This document shows, piece by piece, positions 47,457 through 59,166 of a stretch of DNA of 64,000 bases; within the stretch, counting starts at the first letter, position 1, and each line of letters starts with the position of its first letter. The DNA comes from Dentipellis sp. KUC8613 (taxonomy: Eukaryota; Basidiomycota; Agaricomycetes; Russulales; Hericiaceae): NCBI GenBank assembly GCA_002286715.1, contig NSJX01000001.1, positions 435,835 to 499,834 of the forward strand. Direction: 5' to 3'. The translations under genes were made by a program, and so were the position numbers. The notes beneath the pieces were generated by a model, which saw only the letters and a list, made by a program, of their open reading frames with translations, was not told the origin of the DNA and did not search any database.

Positions 47457-49850
47457 CTAGAAGAACTTGGTAAAATCATACTCCTCGCCCTTCGCACCGT
47501 CCACCGCCGCAGCCTTCTTCGACGGCGCATTCGCTACCTTTTTAGCAGCCGGGACCGCTGCCTTTGCCTTTGCAGGCTTTTTCGCCTTGGGCTCCGCTTT
47601 CTCCTTCTTGCTAGGCTTCAAGGCGGACTTGAGCGCGGCTTTCGGAGAGGCGGGAGAGGGCGCGGGGCGGTTCTTGGTGCCGGCGAAGGCGACCTTTTTG
47701 GGTGCGGGGGCGGCGGGCTGCGAGGTCCGCTTGCGCTTGCCCTTCACAGCGACGGGCTCGGGTTCGTCGTCCTCTTCATCCTCGTCCTCGTCTTCCTCGT
47801 CTTCCTCGTCTTCATCCTCATCTTCGTCCTCTTCGCCCGAAGGACCGTCCATCTCCACATCGCCGCCTTCCTCCTCGTCATCGTCACCCTCATCGTCATC
47901 CTCCTCATCTTCGCTCTCCTCGCCCCCAAACCACGGTGCCTCGAGCTCGACAGTACGGCCGTCCACAGCCCCTGGCACCATCTTCACGAGCCCCACAGCC
48001 TTCCGCAGCTCCTTCCTCGTCGACAGACGCTCTAGCACGGCCTCGTCCTCGGGCGCAGGTGCTGCACTCGTTGCAGACGCAGGAACAGTGTAGCGGGGGA
48101 ACTTGCCCGTGGTCCAATCGCGCAGAACCACGCGCGCTGCGCTTAGAAGGTCAAGTACGCCGCCCTAACACCGCCATGTCAGTTCTTTTTCCGCAGCACA
48201 GAGCATAGGTTAGCGCAGAGCAGACAGGACTGACCTTCTTGATGTACCCGTTCGCGCGGGCCACGCCCGACAAGAACGCACCCGTGTCGCCCTTCGCGAA
48301 CGCGGGGAGGTTGTAGAAGACCATCAGGTCCTGCTGCTCGGCGCGCTCGACGATGTGGGTAACTACGCGGTTCGATTATAAAATTAGACACTGCGTGCGG
48401 GGACGTCGAAGTGCCGCAGCGTACCTGCAGGCTCTGGGTCCTTGAGCCGGTCGAGCTTGCCTTTGCTGCGGAGCAGGATGTCGCGTGCTCGGGTCCGCTC
48501 TGCGTCCTCGGGCGCCTGGCTGGCGTCGCCGTCGCGCTGCCATGCGATTCCGGGAGTGTCGATGAGCCGGATGTGCTTGCCGTTGAGGTCGAGGGTCGTC
48601 TCTTGGGCGTGGACCGTTGTTGTTGGGCCTTGATTGGGCGACGACGAAGCGGGGTCATAGATCGGGAATGTTGGTTTGCGGAGTAACGAGTTCACGAATG
48701 AACTCTTGCCCGACTGGGAAGCAATGAAATTAGTATGGTGGTTTGTGATCGGAGAACGCGGGGCGTACGTTTGTAAGACCGACGACGGCGACGGTGAGGG
48801 GGTCGGAGCCCGCCTTCTCATCGGCCCACTTGCTCAAGAGCGTGGTGACCGTGTCAATACCCCAGGCATCGTTCGCAGGCGCCTTTTGCTTGCCTTTGGA
48901 TGTCGCGTCCGTTGGCGGAGGAAGGAAAGACGACGCTGAGCGGAAGAGCACCGTAGGATGCGATGACCGCAGTTCGCCTGCCCATGCAGCAACGCTCTCA
49001 CGAGGGGATGTATCTACCAAAGGATAAATGTCATGGTCAGATTGTTTTGAAAACGATGACAGTACAACCTACCGATTTTGTTGAGTACCAGAAGCAGTTT
49101 ACGGCCCTTCTTCTCCAGCGCGGTCGTCTCTAGCACCGCACTGCGGTACGGCAGAGGGTCACGAGCATCCAGAACCTCTACGACCACGTCCGCTACGTCC
49201 AACACAGACTTCAACGTCGGGAGGTCGGGGTTGATTAGCCCTGGCGCAGCGTCGTCTTCCTCTTCCACAACTGCGACCGCCTTCCCCTTCTCCTTCTTCG
49301 CCGACGTCGTGCCAGCAGTCAGGCTCTTTATGCCGTCGAACGCATCCCGGACGTCATCGGCTTCATCACCAGCCTCAGCTTCGGACTCCTCCTCGGACCC
49401 TTCGCCCGCCTCTGCTTTGCGCTGCTTCGCCCTCAGAGCCTTGTTCTCCTCCTTCCGACGCGCTTTCGCCTCGGCAGCCTATACGAGATCAGGCACCTAC
49501 ATACACGAGAAAAAGTTGTGACGCACTTGTCGCCGCTCCTCTGCGACCTCCGCTAGAATCTGCTCCTTGTAAGGGAAGTTATTTGGGATGCCCGGGTCTT
49601 TGGGCTTTTCTATGTGCGCACGATGGTCAAGAAGCTGAACGAGGAAGCAGGAAAAGTCATGCACGTACTGCTTTTCCACTCAGGGTTTCTCTTAGCCTCT
49701 CGCTTGTGTTTCTTCCTACTTTCCGCGGCCTTATGCTTGATCTTCGACCGTTGGTGGGTCGTGCCCCGCTTGCTTGTCTCTGAAGGATGAAATAATTAGA
49801 AATTTACCAGGACAGAAACGCGGCCACTCACTTTTCCTGATCCTGGGCAT
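47457..49850 (-). CDS. NUG1: Nug1/GNL3-type nucleolar GTPase, 60S biogenesis
   Basis: Circularly permuted GTPase of pre-60S assembly and export. Starts MPRIRKKTSKRGTTHQRSKI (first intron joined AAA-A|AG), a basic nucleolar N-terminus, followed by KNPEWK-like RNPEWK and DPGIPNNFPYKEQILAEVAE. The GTPase motifs are in permuted order: LDVADVVVEVLDARDPLPYR, then G4 in LLLVLNKID, G1 in VVGLTNSGKSSFVNSLLRKP, a Thr-rich G2 in QGPTTTVHAQE, and G3 in RLIDTPGIAW. The C-terminal part has FAKGDTGAFLSGVARANGYI and LLSAARVVLRDWTTGKFPRY, then a long tract of Glu/Asp (about 47744-47930) and a Lys/Ala-rich tail ending EEYDFTKFF. The acidic tract and basic tail are unusually long. All motifs are intact. Confidence 0.93.
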
Positions 49851-50444
49851 GTTAAATGCTCGTTCTTGTCCTTAGTGGGATTGACGCGAGCCTCACTTCG
49901 AGGCTGCGAAATTGACGGTACAGGCGTATGATCACGTGGTACGCACAGAAAATGATGTTGCCTAATTAGGCCGACAGCTATATCCGGTAGACCCTGGTCA
50001 CCTCCATCCCTCGTCCGACAGCCTGCGACGCCGTTTCTCTGCATACATAACGTCCTGACATCAGCACTGTCTCTCACACACCACGCGATATTTCAAACAG
50101 AAGCAAGATAAATACTGATTGACAAGATAAAAAATGAATCCGATAGGGGAATGTGCGCTTCGCGCATTGATCATAGCGTACAATGGAAAAAACGACACCG
50201 CAGGAAGCATCGATGACGGAACACGAGGGGGCTATGCGGGAAAACTTTGGCGAGAGAAAGAGAATAAAAAGGCAGGTACGTATCCAGTCTTTCAAGATAT
50301 TCTCCATCGGCACCACAGCTCAGCGTGCATACGACCGTCGACCCCGCCCAGCACTGCGTATCTCCACATCTAGCACACCCGTCTTCTCCTTCTCTTTCCA
50401 CCCGGGTTTTATTCACCAGCCCGAATGGTTGCGACGCAAGGGGC
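49851..50444. other. intergenic upstream of NUG1
   Basis: A short frame at 50183-50275 on the plus strand (MEKTTPQEASMTEHEGAMRE) looks mildly coding and could be an isolated first exon, but I found no continuation. Otherwise promoter of NUG1. Confidence 0.35.
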
Positions 50445-51526
50445 TTAGGCACTCCCTCCGTTCTCCGGGGCATTCACGTTCCCACCGCAGAAGAGGAACA
50501 CCATCTTTGCGCTCTCCCAGGACTCGTACAGTGCGAGATCACGTCGCTCGCTCTTCTTGCGGCACAAGCGGCACACCCACTTGTACTGCCTTGCGTCTTT
50601 CGTACGACTGCGGGTCTTCTTGCTGTCTGTGTGCGGGCAGGCATGCCGTACGAACCTCGTCGCGTGGATTGGTGCGAGCGGGATCTTTGAGCGGGGCCGC
50701 CTCGACTTGTCCTTGTGTTGTCCCTTGGCTCCACGGGGCCCTGCGGTGCGCGAGCGTATGCCTGGCCCTCGCAGGGGGCTTTGTAAACACCCATTGGTGG
50801 ATGGGCCGAGGGGATGTTGATCACCCAGGTCAATTGCCTGGGTTTTATATTGTTTCATGTGAGGGCCTCCGCTGTATGCTCCTGTGGCAGCAGAGACCCC
50901 CTCTTGGATGGTCAGCTCCGTTGGCTGACTTGCTCTGTCATTATCATCAGGATCAGTCACCTGGGACGTACAATTTACTACTTACTTGAACGATGATGTC
51001 AAGCTCGTTGACATTGCCGCTTGCACGCTTAGCGGAAAGGTGAAGCAGGCCCGGCCACTCGTTGTATCCGACTCGGGATGATTACTGGTCTGCCCACAGC
51101 CGTCCCGGGCCCCGACTACAACTGCACCTTCAGTAGGGGGATGGATGAGGGGCGGGAGAGCCTTTGGACCAGCGGCGGTCTGTATCGAACACAAAGTACG
51201 TCGTCAGTTGTTATATTGGTAGCGAGAAGAGCTGAACTCACGCCATAGCTATCAGGTATAGCGAACACAAAGTGGTCGTAGGAGTATTCCCGAAGGCCAT
51301 GCTGTAGCTCGCAGATGGTAAGTGGCACGATCATCTCCAGTAGATTTAGATACATTACCTGATCCCCAAAGCCTATTCCAGATGACGATGTCATCTTGAA
51401 CATGTTCTGTGCAACAAGGAGTTGTCCTTTAGAAGGTGGCGGCGTGGCGGGCCACGAACGACAAACAAGACTCACAATAAGTTGTGGCGTCGAGCCATCT
51501 TCCGTAAGAATATCATGGACCATCAT
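50445..51526 (-). CDS. unrecognised multi-exon gene
   Basis: Five exons join in frame: MMVHDILTEDGSTPQLI; a 69-nt intron; NMFKMTSSSGIGFGDQ; HGLREYSYDHFVFAIPDSYG; TAAGPKALPPLIHPPTEG to STSLTSSFK; and, after a 51-nt intron ending AATGACAG, ASQPTELTIQEGVSAATGAY to the stop at 50445. For the last intron, the nearer acceptor would leave a 25-nt intron and an immediate stop, so the farther one is used. The final exon contains YKWVCRLCRKKSERRDLALY, a CxxC pair next to a basic patch, and ends NVNAPENGGSA. No signal peptide or membrane segment is evident. I do not recognise a family; it may be lineage-specific. The start could lie farther upstream. Confidence 0.5.
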
Positions 51527-52705
51527 TCTGGGGTGAAGCGAGGTGCAATTGGTGAAGTGGAATGACGTGAATGGAGAACTGAAGACGGGTGCTAGATGGT
51601 AGGACGGAAGAGATATACCGGCGCGCCATAGAGTGACGCGTTCTCTTTCATACCGCCCCGTATATCAACTATCGTTCCTAAACCGGGGAAATCGTACTAG
51701 GGACTCGACTCAGAATTTCATCTTATGTTGAACAACAGCTTGAAACCACTAGCGTCTGTAGGTATGATTCCTGCTGCATGCTGGTTCATTGGCACACGAC
51801 AAATTACGCTCCACTGGTTCTAATAATATTCTTGTTCCTCTCAAAACAAACCGAAGGTCGTCGTTTTCGTCATTCAGTATTTGTCAAGCTCCTACGGATC
51901 ACAGGTCCTGAGTCCAATTTGCAGAACCCATCCCACCTCTGAACGAAGAACAGCTGACTTTATTGGTTGAGGTTGCGACATATACACTAGACTGGGTCTG
52001 AGCACGAAAAGACTGATGTTCGCGATACATGACTATGTTCTACAACATGATATGCACAACACACAGATCAATGTAACATCGTCTGACGGACATGGGAGCC
52101 AAATCACTACTGCGATGACAGCCAGCCAGTTCGGGAGCGGGTTGGCGAGATGATTGATAAGGCAGTGGAGTCCCACGTTGACAAATGCCAGAAACGGCGA
52201 ACTGGGGTCAGTAGTCAAGAATACGCACGGATCCGCATCAAGCCCTTCGACGTGACGTGCGAAGACATCAATCCTTGGCTTCTGCTTCACTTTGACTTCC
52301 CGTTTTCGCAATATTTCACGTTGTGATAATTGGAACGTTCTTCGGTTCATCGACGGCTAATGGAACAAAAGCAGAAACGGGACCTTGTACTTGCAACAAA
52401 TCAAGCACCAGGTAGGGTGATTACAGAAAGTAGGCGCATATCGAAGGAAACTTGGCAACTTGGGGGTTTTGTGCTAATCATACGGAGTCCAGAGTGTAGG
52501 CTTCATGAAGAGAAATGAAAGGAGAAACTTGACGAAGGGTTCAGGGTCGTCCAAGATATGCAACGAAATACTTCGACACTTGAACACATTGACCATTGCC
52601 TGTGTCTTCGCATTGACCTTCTCCTTCGGTCGCCCTGACCACCTTGACAGTTCCATCCTCTACCGAACTAATAAAAGGAAACGGGGGTCGTGGCAGCTGG
52701 CTCGC
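51527..52705. other. 1.2 kb without a supported gene
   Basis: A minus-strand frame at 52033-52350 (MNRRTFQLSQREILRKREVK, then a hydrophobic end) has no family resemblance and no convincing splice partners. Composition is AT-richer than the flanking genes. Confidence 0.4.
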
Positions 52706-53783
52706 TTACCAGCGGGAGGAATCTCCTCCATTAGCAGCGGGGGGAGCGTCGTAGTCCCGAGGAGGCCGGCTGGGGCTGCTTCCACGTGGAGGGCTTCTTG
52801 AATAGCTCCTGCGTCTCCTGTACTCAGGTGAGTATCTTCCGCCCCGAGAGGGAGGCGGGCTGCGACGATCGCGCCAGTCCCGGCTGTCACGGCCATAGGG
52901 ATCGCGGTCGCGGTCACGGTCGCGGGGACGGTCGTAGTCACCACGGCGGTGGTAGTCGCGGTCCCGATCACGGTAGCTGTCGCGAGGGTCGCGGTCCCGG
53001 CGGTCCCGACCTCCGAGGTACGAGTCGCGGTTGGAAGACCGATGACCCATATATTCACCAGGCGTGGGAGCATGGGGGCGGTCGGTCACGGAATAGTCCA
53101 CACGGATGCGGCGCCCGTTGAGGTCCTGATGTGAATGCGTAAGTTGATGTCACTCTTATGGGAAGACGCCGCAACGTACGATACCGTTCAATTCGGTCAC
53201 GCAGCGAGTCGCCTCCTCAACGGTGCTCATCTTGATGAAGCCGAAGCCACGGGACCTGTCGGACTGCATATATGTCAGTTAAACTCATGCTTGCGAGTGT
53301 GATAACTGGAATACATACCCTCTGGTCGTAGACGATGGTCACTTTTTCTACCCGTCCAAACTTGCTGAACTCATCGTCCAAGTCCCGTTCGGTAGTGCGG
53401 ATGCTTAGGCCGAACACTCCCAGAACATTAGACGGGTTGGGGGCCTGGGCAACGTGAGAACGTGGCGGTACGTCGACAGGTGGCAAACCTACGATAGGTG
53501 CATGAGGTGGCCGGCGAGGAGGAGGAGATGCCCTTCGGCTACGGTAGGGGGGAGGGCTCCGGTATCCGGCACTACGTCCAGGGCTGCGGGAACGAGAGCG
53601 ACCCCTCGGGGGCGGAGGGTCCCTTGAAGCCGAATCCACGGCCGCTGGGGCAGCGGGAGGAGGGGCGTTGTAGGCGTCGGAGTAGGGGTCGACAGGAGGA
53701 GCTGCAGGTTCGCTATACTGTGAAGCAAAGGGAGAGTCAGCCTACACAACGTTGACAACGGCAACGGGGGATGCACGGACCAT
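52706..53783 (-). CDS. Tra2-like SR/RRM RNA-binding protein
   Basis: Probable splicing regulator with the layout RS - RRM - RS. The start codon at 53783 is followed directly by an intron (ATG|GTCCGT...CACAG); exon 2 starts [20 protein letters not shown]. An Arg/Ser/Pro stretch ([20 protein letters not shown]) leads to the [23 protein letters not shown] with RNP2-like [23 protein letters not shown], then [20 protein letters not shown] with RNP1 [28 protein letters not shown]. The C-terminal tail is rich in RD/RS ([20 protein letters not shown]) and ends [12 protein letters not shown]. This matches transformer-2 proteins in domain order, with RD-richness like other fungal members. Divergent from the eL18 gene, 172 bp between start codons. 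Confidence 0.88.
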
Positions 53784-53955
53784 GGTGGTGTGACGCGGCA
53801 ACAAGTCCAACGTTTGGTCAAGTTTGTCCTCGCGGGAGAGCGCTACTCTTTTTTTCGATCTCCGCTTCAAACCCAAATGTAAGCAACTGCATAGTTTCAT
53901 CAGCCCCAGTCGCGCCTACCAACATCCGTAAACAAGACTCACCGGCAAGACCAAG
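53784..53955. promoter_or_regulatory. bidirectional promoter region, Tra2-like / eL18
   Basis: These 172 bp separate two divergent start codons. A pyrimidine tract CTCTTTTTTTC at 53846-53856 on the plus strand resembles the T-rich stretch and pyrimidine start sites of ribosomal-protein genes. Shared regulation is inference. Confidence 0.55.
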
Positions 53956-54737
53956 ATGGTGAGCTCGCCGTGCGCGACGATGGCAAAACACCTCCTGACT
54001 GCGTCTGTTTCTCCAGGGTATCGACATCGCCAAGCACCACGTCAAGAAGGGCGTCCGGACGGCTCCCGCAAGCGAGGACCCTTACCTCCTCTTGCTGGTG
54101 AAGGTATGCCTTCTTACTTTTGTAAATGACCGAGTATCTGTGTCTGACCTCCACGTTAGCTGTACCGCTTCCTTGCCCGCCGCACGGACTCGAGGTTTAA
54201 CAAGGTCCTGATTCAATTGGACGAGCCCTGCATGAGATATACTGACTTCAAGATATAGGCTCTCCTGCACCGCCTGTTCCTCTCCAAGACCAACCGCCCC
54301 CCTCTTTCCCTTTCACGCATCATCAAGGAGACCGAAAACGTTGATGACCTCTCGTCGAAGATCATCGTGCAGGTCGGCGTTGTCACGGACGACGTCCGCA
54401 TCCTCGAGATCCCTAAGCTCTCGATCGCGGCCCTCCGCTTCACCCAGTCCGCCAAGGAGCGCATCCTCAAGGCTGGCGGTGAGGCCATCACCCTCGACCA
54501 GCTCGCCCTCCGGGCACCCACCGGTTCCAACACCATCCTCTTGAGGGGCAAGAGGAACACCCGTGAGGCCGTCAAGCACTTCGGCATGGGCCCGCACAAA
54601 AACAAGAAGCCCTACACTGCCTCCAAGGGCCGCAAAGTGCGTTATCGTGAATACGTTCAGTCTAAACGTCTTTTAATGTTCCATGATAGTTCGAGCGCGC
54701 CCGTGGTCGCCGAAAGTCCCGCGGTTTCAAGGTCTAA
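53956..54737 (+). CDS. RPL18: 60S ribosomal protein eL18
   Basis: Structural protein of the large ribosomal subunit. The start codon 53956-53958 is followed at once by an intron (ATG|GTGAGC...TCCAG), then [20 protein letters not shown]. Further blocks are [156 protein letters not shown]. Four introns in total, each joining cleanly. About 186 residues, the usual length for eL18. Confidence 0.97.
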
Positions 54738-55039
54738 GCGACCTTCAAAATCGACGTGGAGTCGGTGCTCAGGCATGTCGGGTTGGAGCTACGCTGTATG
54801 CTATATGGGCTTGTCTGCTCTTCATTATATTCACTCTCTTAAGCTCAATTGTATGCCCTGCAATGCCCCATGCTTTTTTTGCTCATTCCGCTTTGAGTAT
54901 TTCGATACGCTGTGTAAAACTACGGGGATGGGGTAATGCGTAGTATCCCGCAGAACAAGAAGCTTGCAAATCCGACATTGGGAACGTGAGAGTGAAAAGA
55001 TCACATTACAGTCCATATACAAAAAGTAAGTACTGGAGA
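54738..55039. other. convergent 3' flanks of RPL18 and ALE1
   Basis: No exon supported. Confidence 0.5.
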
Positions 55040-57029
55040 TCATGCGAACTTCTTTTCTACCTGCTGGACTCCGTAATCGAATGGTGGAAGGGTCGGCGCA
55101 GACGATTGGTCTTGCTTTGACCCGTTCCCCTTCTCTGGTGACACGATGCCTGCGTCCTTTAGGCGCTTCGCCTGTATCCCCTTGAGCAGCGACCGACCTC
55201 CACCGTAGAAGAATAGCATGCACAAGCCGATCATCCAGTGACCGTACCAGCCCAACCCCCGCCAGGCATCGATAGAGCCCTTGAACGTCAGAATCATGAA
55301 CGGCGGCGCGGCGTAATTCAGAATCATGATGGAAGCCAAGATTCCTGCGATGTCGTAGGCTGTCCTGAGAGGAGTCTGTGGGACGGGCTGAGGGGACTTG
55401 GAGGGGCCGCCCACCGAGGCGGGGGTCACAGGCAAGAAGAGAGGACGGAGGTTGGCGCGGCAGAGGCGTCCGGCGGTTTGTATGAAGCCACCGAGGATGA
55501 AGGTGAGGTAATATCCAGGTGCGATCCCATGCTGTAGACTTGTAAATTAGTATATGGGTACGAAGAGCCGAATGATAAACTGACCCAGAAGGCACTGGTA
55601 GCGAATGTGGTCATGCTGCTCCTAAATCCGGGCTTCTTCCCCTTCGGCGTGACCCGCTTGTACATGCACTCGCGCAGCCAAACATTCGTCTTCATGTTCC
55701 ACGAGTCGAGCAGGACTTTGAAGTTGGGCGCAAACTCGATGAGGAAGACGTCGACATTGGCTGCGCCTTCCCAGCGCGACTCGCCCGAGGGGCCATATCC
55801 TGTGAACCCAAGCCCGGTCAAGATGCTTGCGCCCTCAGTAAGAGTCCAGACGCCGTAGTACTTTGCGCGCTCGAAGAAGCCGCATATTTGCAGGTATAGG
55901 ATCCTTCCGCCCACGTCAGCTCAACTGTGGTTTCATGCGACAGGTCGATCGTACCTATAGAGCAAACTCTGCTTGAGGAACCAAGGTGTGATAGTGACGC
56001 TATAGTAGAACGACGGCGAGAACGTTGCGAAGAGGCCGAGATAGATGAGGCCGAACAGCCCCTTCCGGTACGCGACGCGCTTACGTCCGGCGGGGACTGC
56101 ACGTTGTCTGGCACGTTCTTGTTCAGTGTTGGCGGGAGTCTTGAATATTGACTCGTCTATGAGGGACATGTAGTCCGAGAACTCGAGGGAGGGGCCCACA
56201 AGGACGCCTGGGAAGTAGAATCTGCGACGACAGACGTCTCAGGGCGAACGGTGATTCACGGCTGGTGTGGACGTACGCATAACCAAGAAACTCTAACAAT
56301 GACGGGAACTTGGCCACTCGCTTCTCTAGCTGCCATCTGTCAAGATCCTATATGGTGTTTCAGCAAGCCGGTTTCAGGCATGGAGTTGACATAGTGCGAA
56401 CCTCTACAGGCCTGCTGCCGTCGTAAACATTCCATGCAAAGGTCGTGAGTTTCATGGTCAGGACCATCTGGGGCCCGGTGATTTCAAACGTTTCGTAACC
56501 AACTTTGGACATCGCTCGGATGATATGGCTGCCAGGTGTCGCAACATGAGTGTAGTTCGACGGACAGCGGGTGCAAACTCACTCACTTTATCATCAAGTG
56601 TCCCATTACAATGCTGCAAACGCTCTGCTTTAGCACGCCCGCCAGAGACCAGAAGATCCAGATATCATGAAGAACTCACGTAAATACTATCCAAGGCATC
56701 CTTGGTCCTTTGACTGTCTTTGTGATCGCATAGGTGACCAAGACATCGCCCAGTAGCTGGAGCAGGGCAAACTCGAGGTTGAGGATTGGTACAAAGTAGA
56801 GGAGTGTTATAGATATGTTGAACAGATGCTTCAAAGATGGTCTAGATGCGGGTATGCGGATGAACACGCTGCCAAGAGGGTAAGAGACAAGGAGGCATGT
56901 TATGAGCTGCCCTCAATCGCGTCGCGTCAGGCTCGCACTCTTCCATACGGATTTGGCTGCTTCACTTACTTTCAATTGGTCGGGCGAAACTCCAATGGAA
57001 GAGCCCAGTTGTTTGAACAGCGCATCCAT
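55040..57029 (-). CDS. ALE1: MBOAT lysophospholipid acyltransferase (Ale1/LPT1 type)
   Basis: ER membrane enzyme that re-acylates lysophospholipids from acyl-CoA. Starts MDALFKQLGSSIGVSPDQLK at 57029. Hydrophobic helices follow (LITCLLVSYPLGSVFIRIPA, LFNISITLLYFVPILNLEFA), then GPQMVLTMKLTTFAWNVYDG, DLDRWQLEKRVAKFPSLLEF, FYFPGVLVGPSLEFSDYMSL and AYRKGLFGLIYLGLFATFSP. The MBOAT active-site region has FLIEFAPNFKVLLDSWNMKT, NVWLRECMYKRV and, after an intron, SAFWHGIAPGYYLTFILGG with the invariant His. The C-terminus is a further membrane segment (GLGWYGHWMIGLCMLFFYGG) and a short tail ending VEKKFA. WNxxT and WHGxxPGYY motifs are diagnostic. About nine short introns. Confidence 0.92.
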
Positions 57030-57402
57030 GGAGGGGCGGTAGATGGAAGGGAACGAGGCTTGGGGCTACTTATTCAAGTTCTGCCCAAGCCTTAAACGTG
57101 CATCTCCTGGCAGGCTGGGCTATGAATGACGCGGTGTCCTCCGATGCATGAAAATCATAAACAACGACGGCGCGCGGCATGGCTCAAATGACCCAAGGAT
57201 CACACATTCGTATACCTCTTGTCAACTGCCCACATTACTGACGGACGCCTTGCAGGGTAGCATACATATTGTGCTGCACGGGTAATTACATAACTTACAC
57301 GACAACGTGCTAAGGTATCGACTCTCCAAGAAAGCATAAGAATAATAAAAGAGTTCGTCAAATCCCTGTCCACGGGCAAAGACAGAAAGGAAGAAGAACC
57401 AA
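57030..57402. other. intergenic upstream of ALE1
   Basis: Promoter of ALE1 and 3' flank of the first MARVEL-like gene. No exon supported. Confidence 0.5.
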
Positions 57403-58654
57403 CTACGCGGGAAGTGCGGTCTGTGGGGTAACTGCAGGCGGGCCTGTCCCAGAAGCCTGGTCAGAATAGCTTGGCGGTGGCCGTTGTGTCCGTTCCATCT
57501 CCATTGATGACAGCGATGCCTCATGCGAACGTGGCGGAGTCTGTCCATCTGGGGCGCCGGGCGTTGTTGGTATCGGCCCACCATTGGGAAAGGGTGACCT
57601 AGGGGTAAGTGGCGCTCTCGGGGTGCCTGGGATGTGGTATAACATCGGGGATGCCTCAGATGATGACTCGCCGTGAGGGGGTGGTGAGTGCACCATTGCA
57701 GGCATTGCAGGCGGTTGGGGTGGTATCGGGGAAGAGGGAAAGGGTGGTATTGGCGGCTGGGAATACGACATGGATATCGTGCTGTTGGAAAAGAATCCGG
57801 GCTTAGACTGGAACTCGGTAGGCATAGTGAGGGCCAAAGGAGAGGAAAGGATGGGAGCGTCTCTGACAGAGCTCAACCACATTCGCTGGCGACGTAAATG
57901 GCCGATGACGGCCAGAGTAGAAAGCGTGTTCGTGTAGATCATAACTGGAAAAGGGTAAATGGCCGCGTTGGTGATCACCGATAGTATCACGTACGTTGTA
58001 TCCAATTGACGAAGGAGAAGATTTCTATGAATCTGTGTGCGTAGCATCGCGAGCCTTGGGACGAATTGGTGAGTAAAGACAAGCTTTGAGATCCACGAGG
58101 AAGCGCATACTGATGTACCATCCGCACGACATATCACCGTTGTAGCCGCTTGGATCGGATGCCGTCGCGAATGCCGCTGTAGTTAGCCATAGCTGCCACA
58201 GTACCCCTGCGATACGGACGGCGACATTCAATGATTGTGATTATGTATAGAATAGAGATGTTAACCCACAAAGCCATATGGCTTCGAATAAGACAGTGGT
58301 GAATATTGTTTTGCGCCCAAGAAAGTCCATGACAATCCTACATTTGCACGCGTTAGCGATACAAAGTATAACAGACATCACTAAGAACTGACAAGGGAGT
58401 GACCGTAGAGATGTGGAGTATCGAGATCGCAACACTGAGAGCAGTTGCTGGGTCGTAACGTACTATGCCGAAGAGCCATACTTTCGAGTGCATGTAGATG
58501 ACAGCACAGCTCAGAGACAGGACCGTGATGGCGAGCAGGACGGAGAAAACTGCAGAGAAAGCGGTGCGGCCATTAGCAGGCGAAGACGTCAGACGGTCAC
58601 CGCTGGAATGGACGTACTCAAGACCACGGAACGAGCGACGAGCAAGAACACCAT
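57403..58654 (-). CDS. MARVEL-like four-helix membrane protein, copy 1
   Basis: Exon 1 is MVFLLVARSVVL plus one base, then an intron; splicing the next exons gives four hydrophobic segments: FSVLLAITVLSLSCAVIYM, ALSVAISILHISTVTPLIVM, EAIWLWVLWQLWLTTAAFA and IEIFSFVNWIQLMIYTNTLS. A Cys in DMSCGWYISSRCYAHRF lies between helices 3 and 4. The fourth intron uses the donor GTATGC rather than the nearer GTACAT, because only that one keeps the frame. The cytoplasmic tail of about 190 residues is Pro/Ser-rich (SQPPIPPFPSSPIPPQPPAM) and ends PAVTPQTALPA. The layout fits the fungal MARVEL/NCE102-like group of plasma-membrane organisers, which is an inference from topology. A paralogue lies 0.5 kb away. 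Confidence 0.75.
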
Positions 58655-59166
58655 CGTATCCTCTTAGAGAACGAAAAGAGGAATGTATGGCCTGCAAGGG
58701 AGTGAAGGTCTAGAGGGCCATTGACGCATGGAGGTCAAAGTCAGGCTTCGAGATGTTGTTCACGACCCCTCCGCCTCCTCCGGTGGGATTTCCCGCGTCG
58801 GCGTCTGGCCTCGGTGCACGGCCACGGGCCCAATACTCGGCCCGTGTGCGGCGATCAAAGGAGCCGCAAACAACTGGCAATAGCCAAGCATGCATCTATT
58901 GCATCGACTCCCACACAACTATTTACGAGCCTATAATAACGTCCTGCTTTGAGAAGGCAGCACAGGTGATGATTTTCATGGATTTTCGAGAAGAGAGAGA
59001 GGAACAAAGACATTGGACAACCATATTATTCAACCACGGGGAAACTAGTATTACTCCCTGTACCTAAATGAACCCAGAATGAGGTATACATTTAACCTTA
59101 TAACCAGATGTCCATGGTAGAATGCGACACGAACAAGGGGGCGGTAGTAATGAGGAAGGAAAAACT
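58655..59166. other. intergenic between the MARVEL-like copies
   Basis: No exon supported. Confidence 0.5.

Noticed and set aside
47467..48093. Long Ser-rich frame on the plus strand
   Set aside because: It is the antisense reading of the Glu/Asp tract of NUG1; complement of GAG/GAT codons gives serine runs.
50960..50985. 25-nt intron in the unrecognised gene
   Set aside because: Too short for fungal splicing and gives an immediate stop; the acceptor 26 nt further restores the frame.
50183..50989. 268-codon plus-strand frame
   Set aside because: Mostly antisense to the last exon of the minus-strand gene; only its first 30 codons look mildly coding and no continuation was found.
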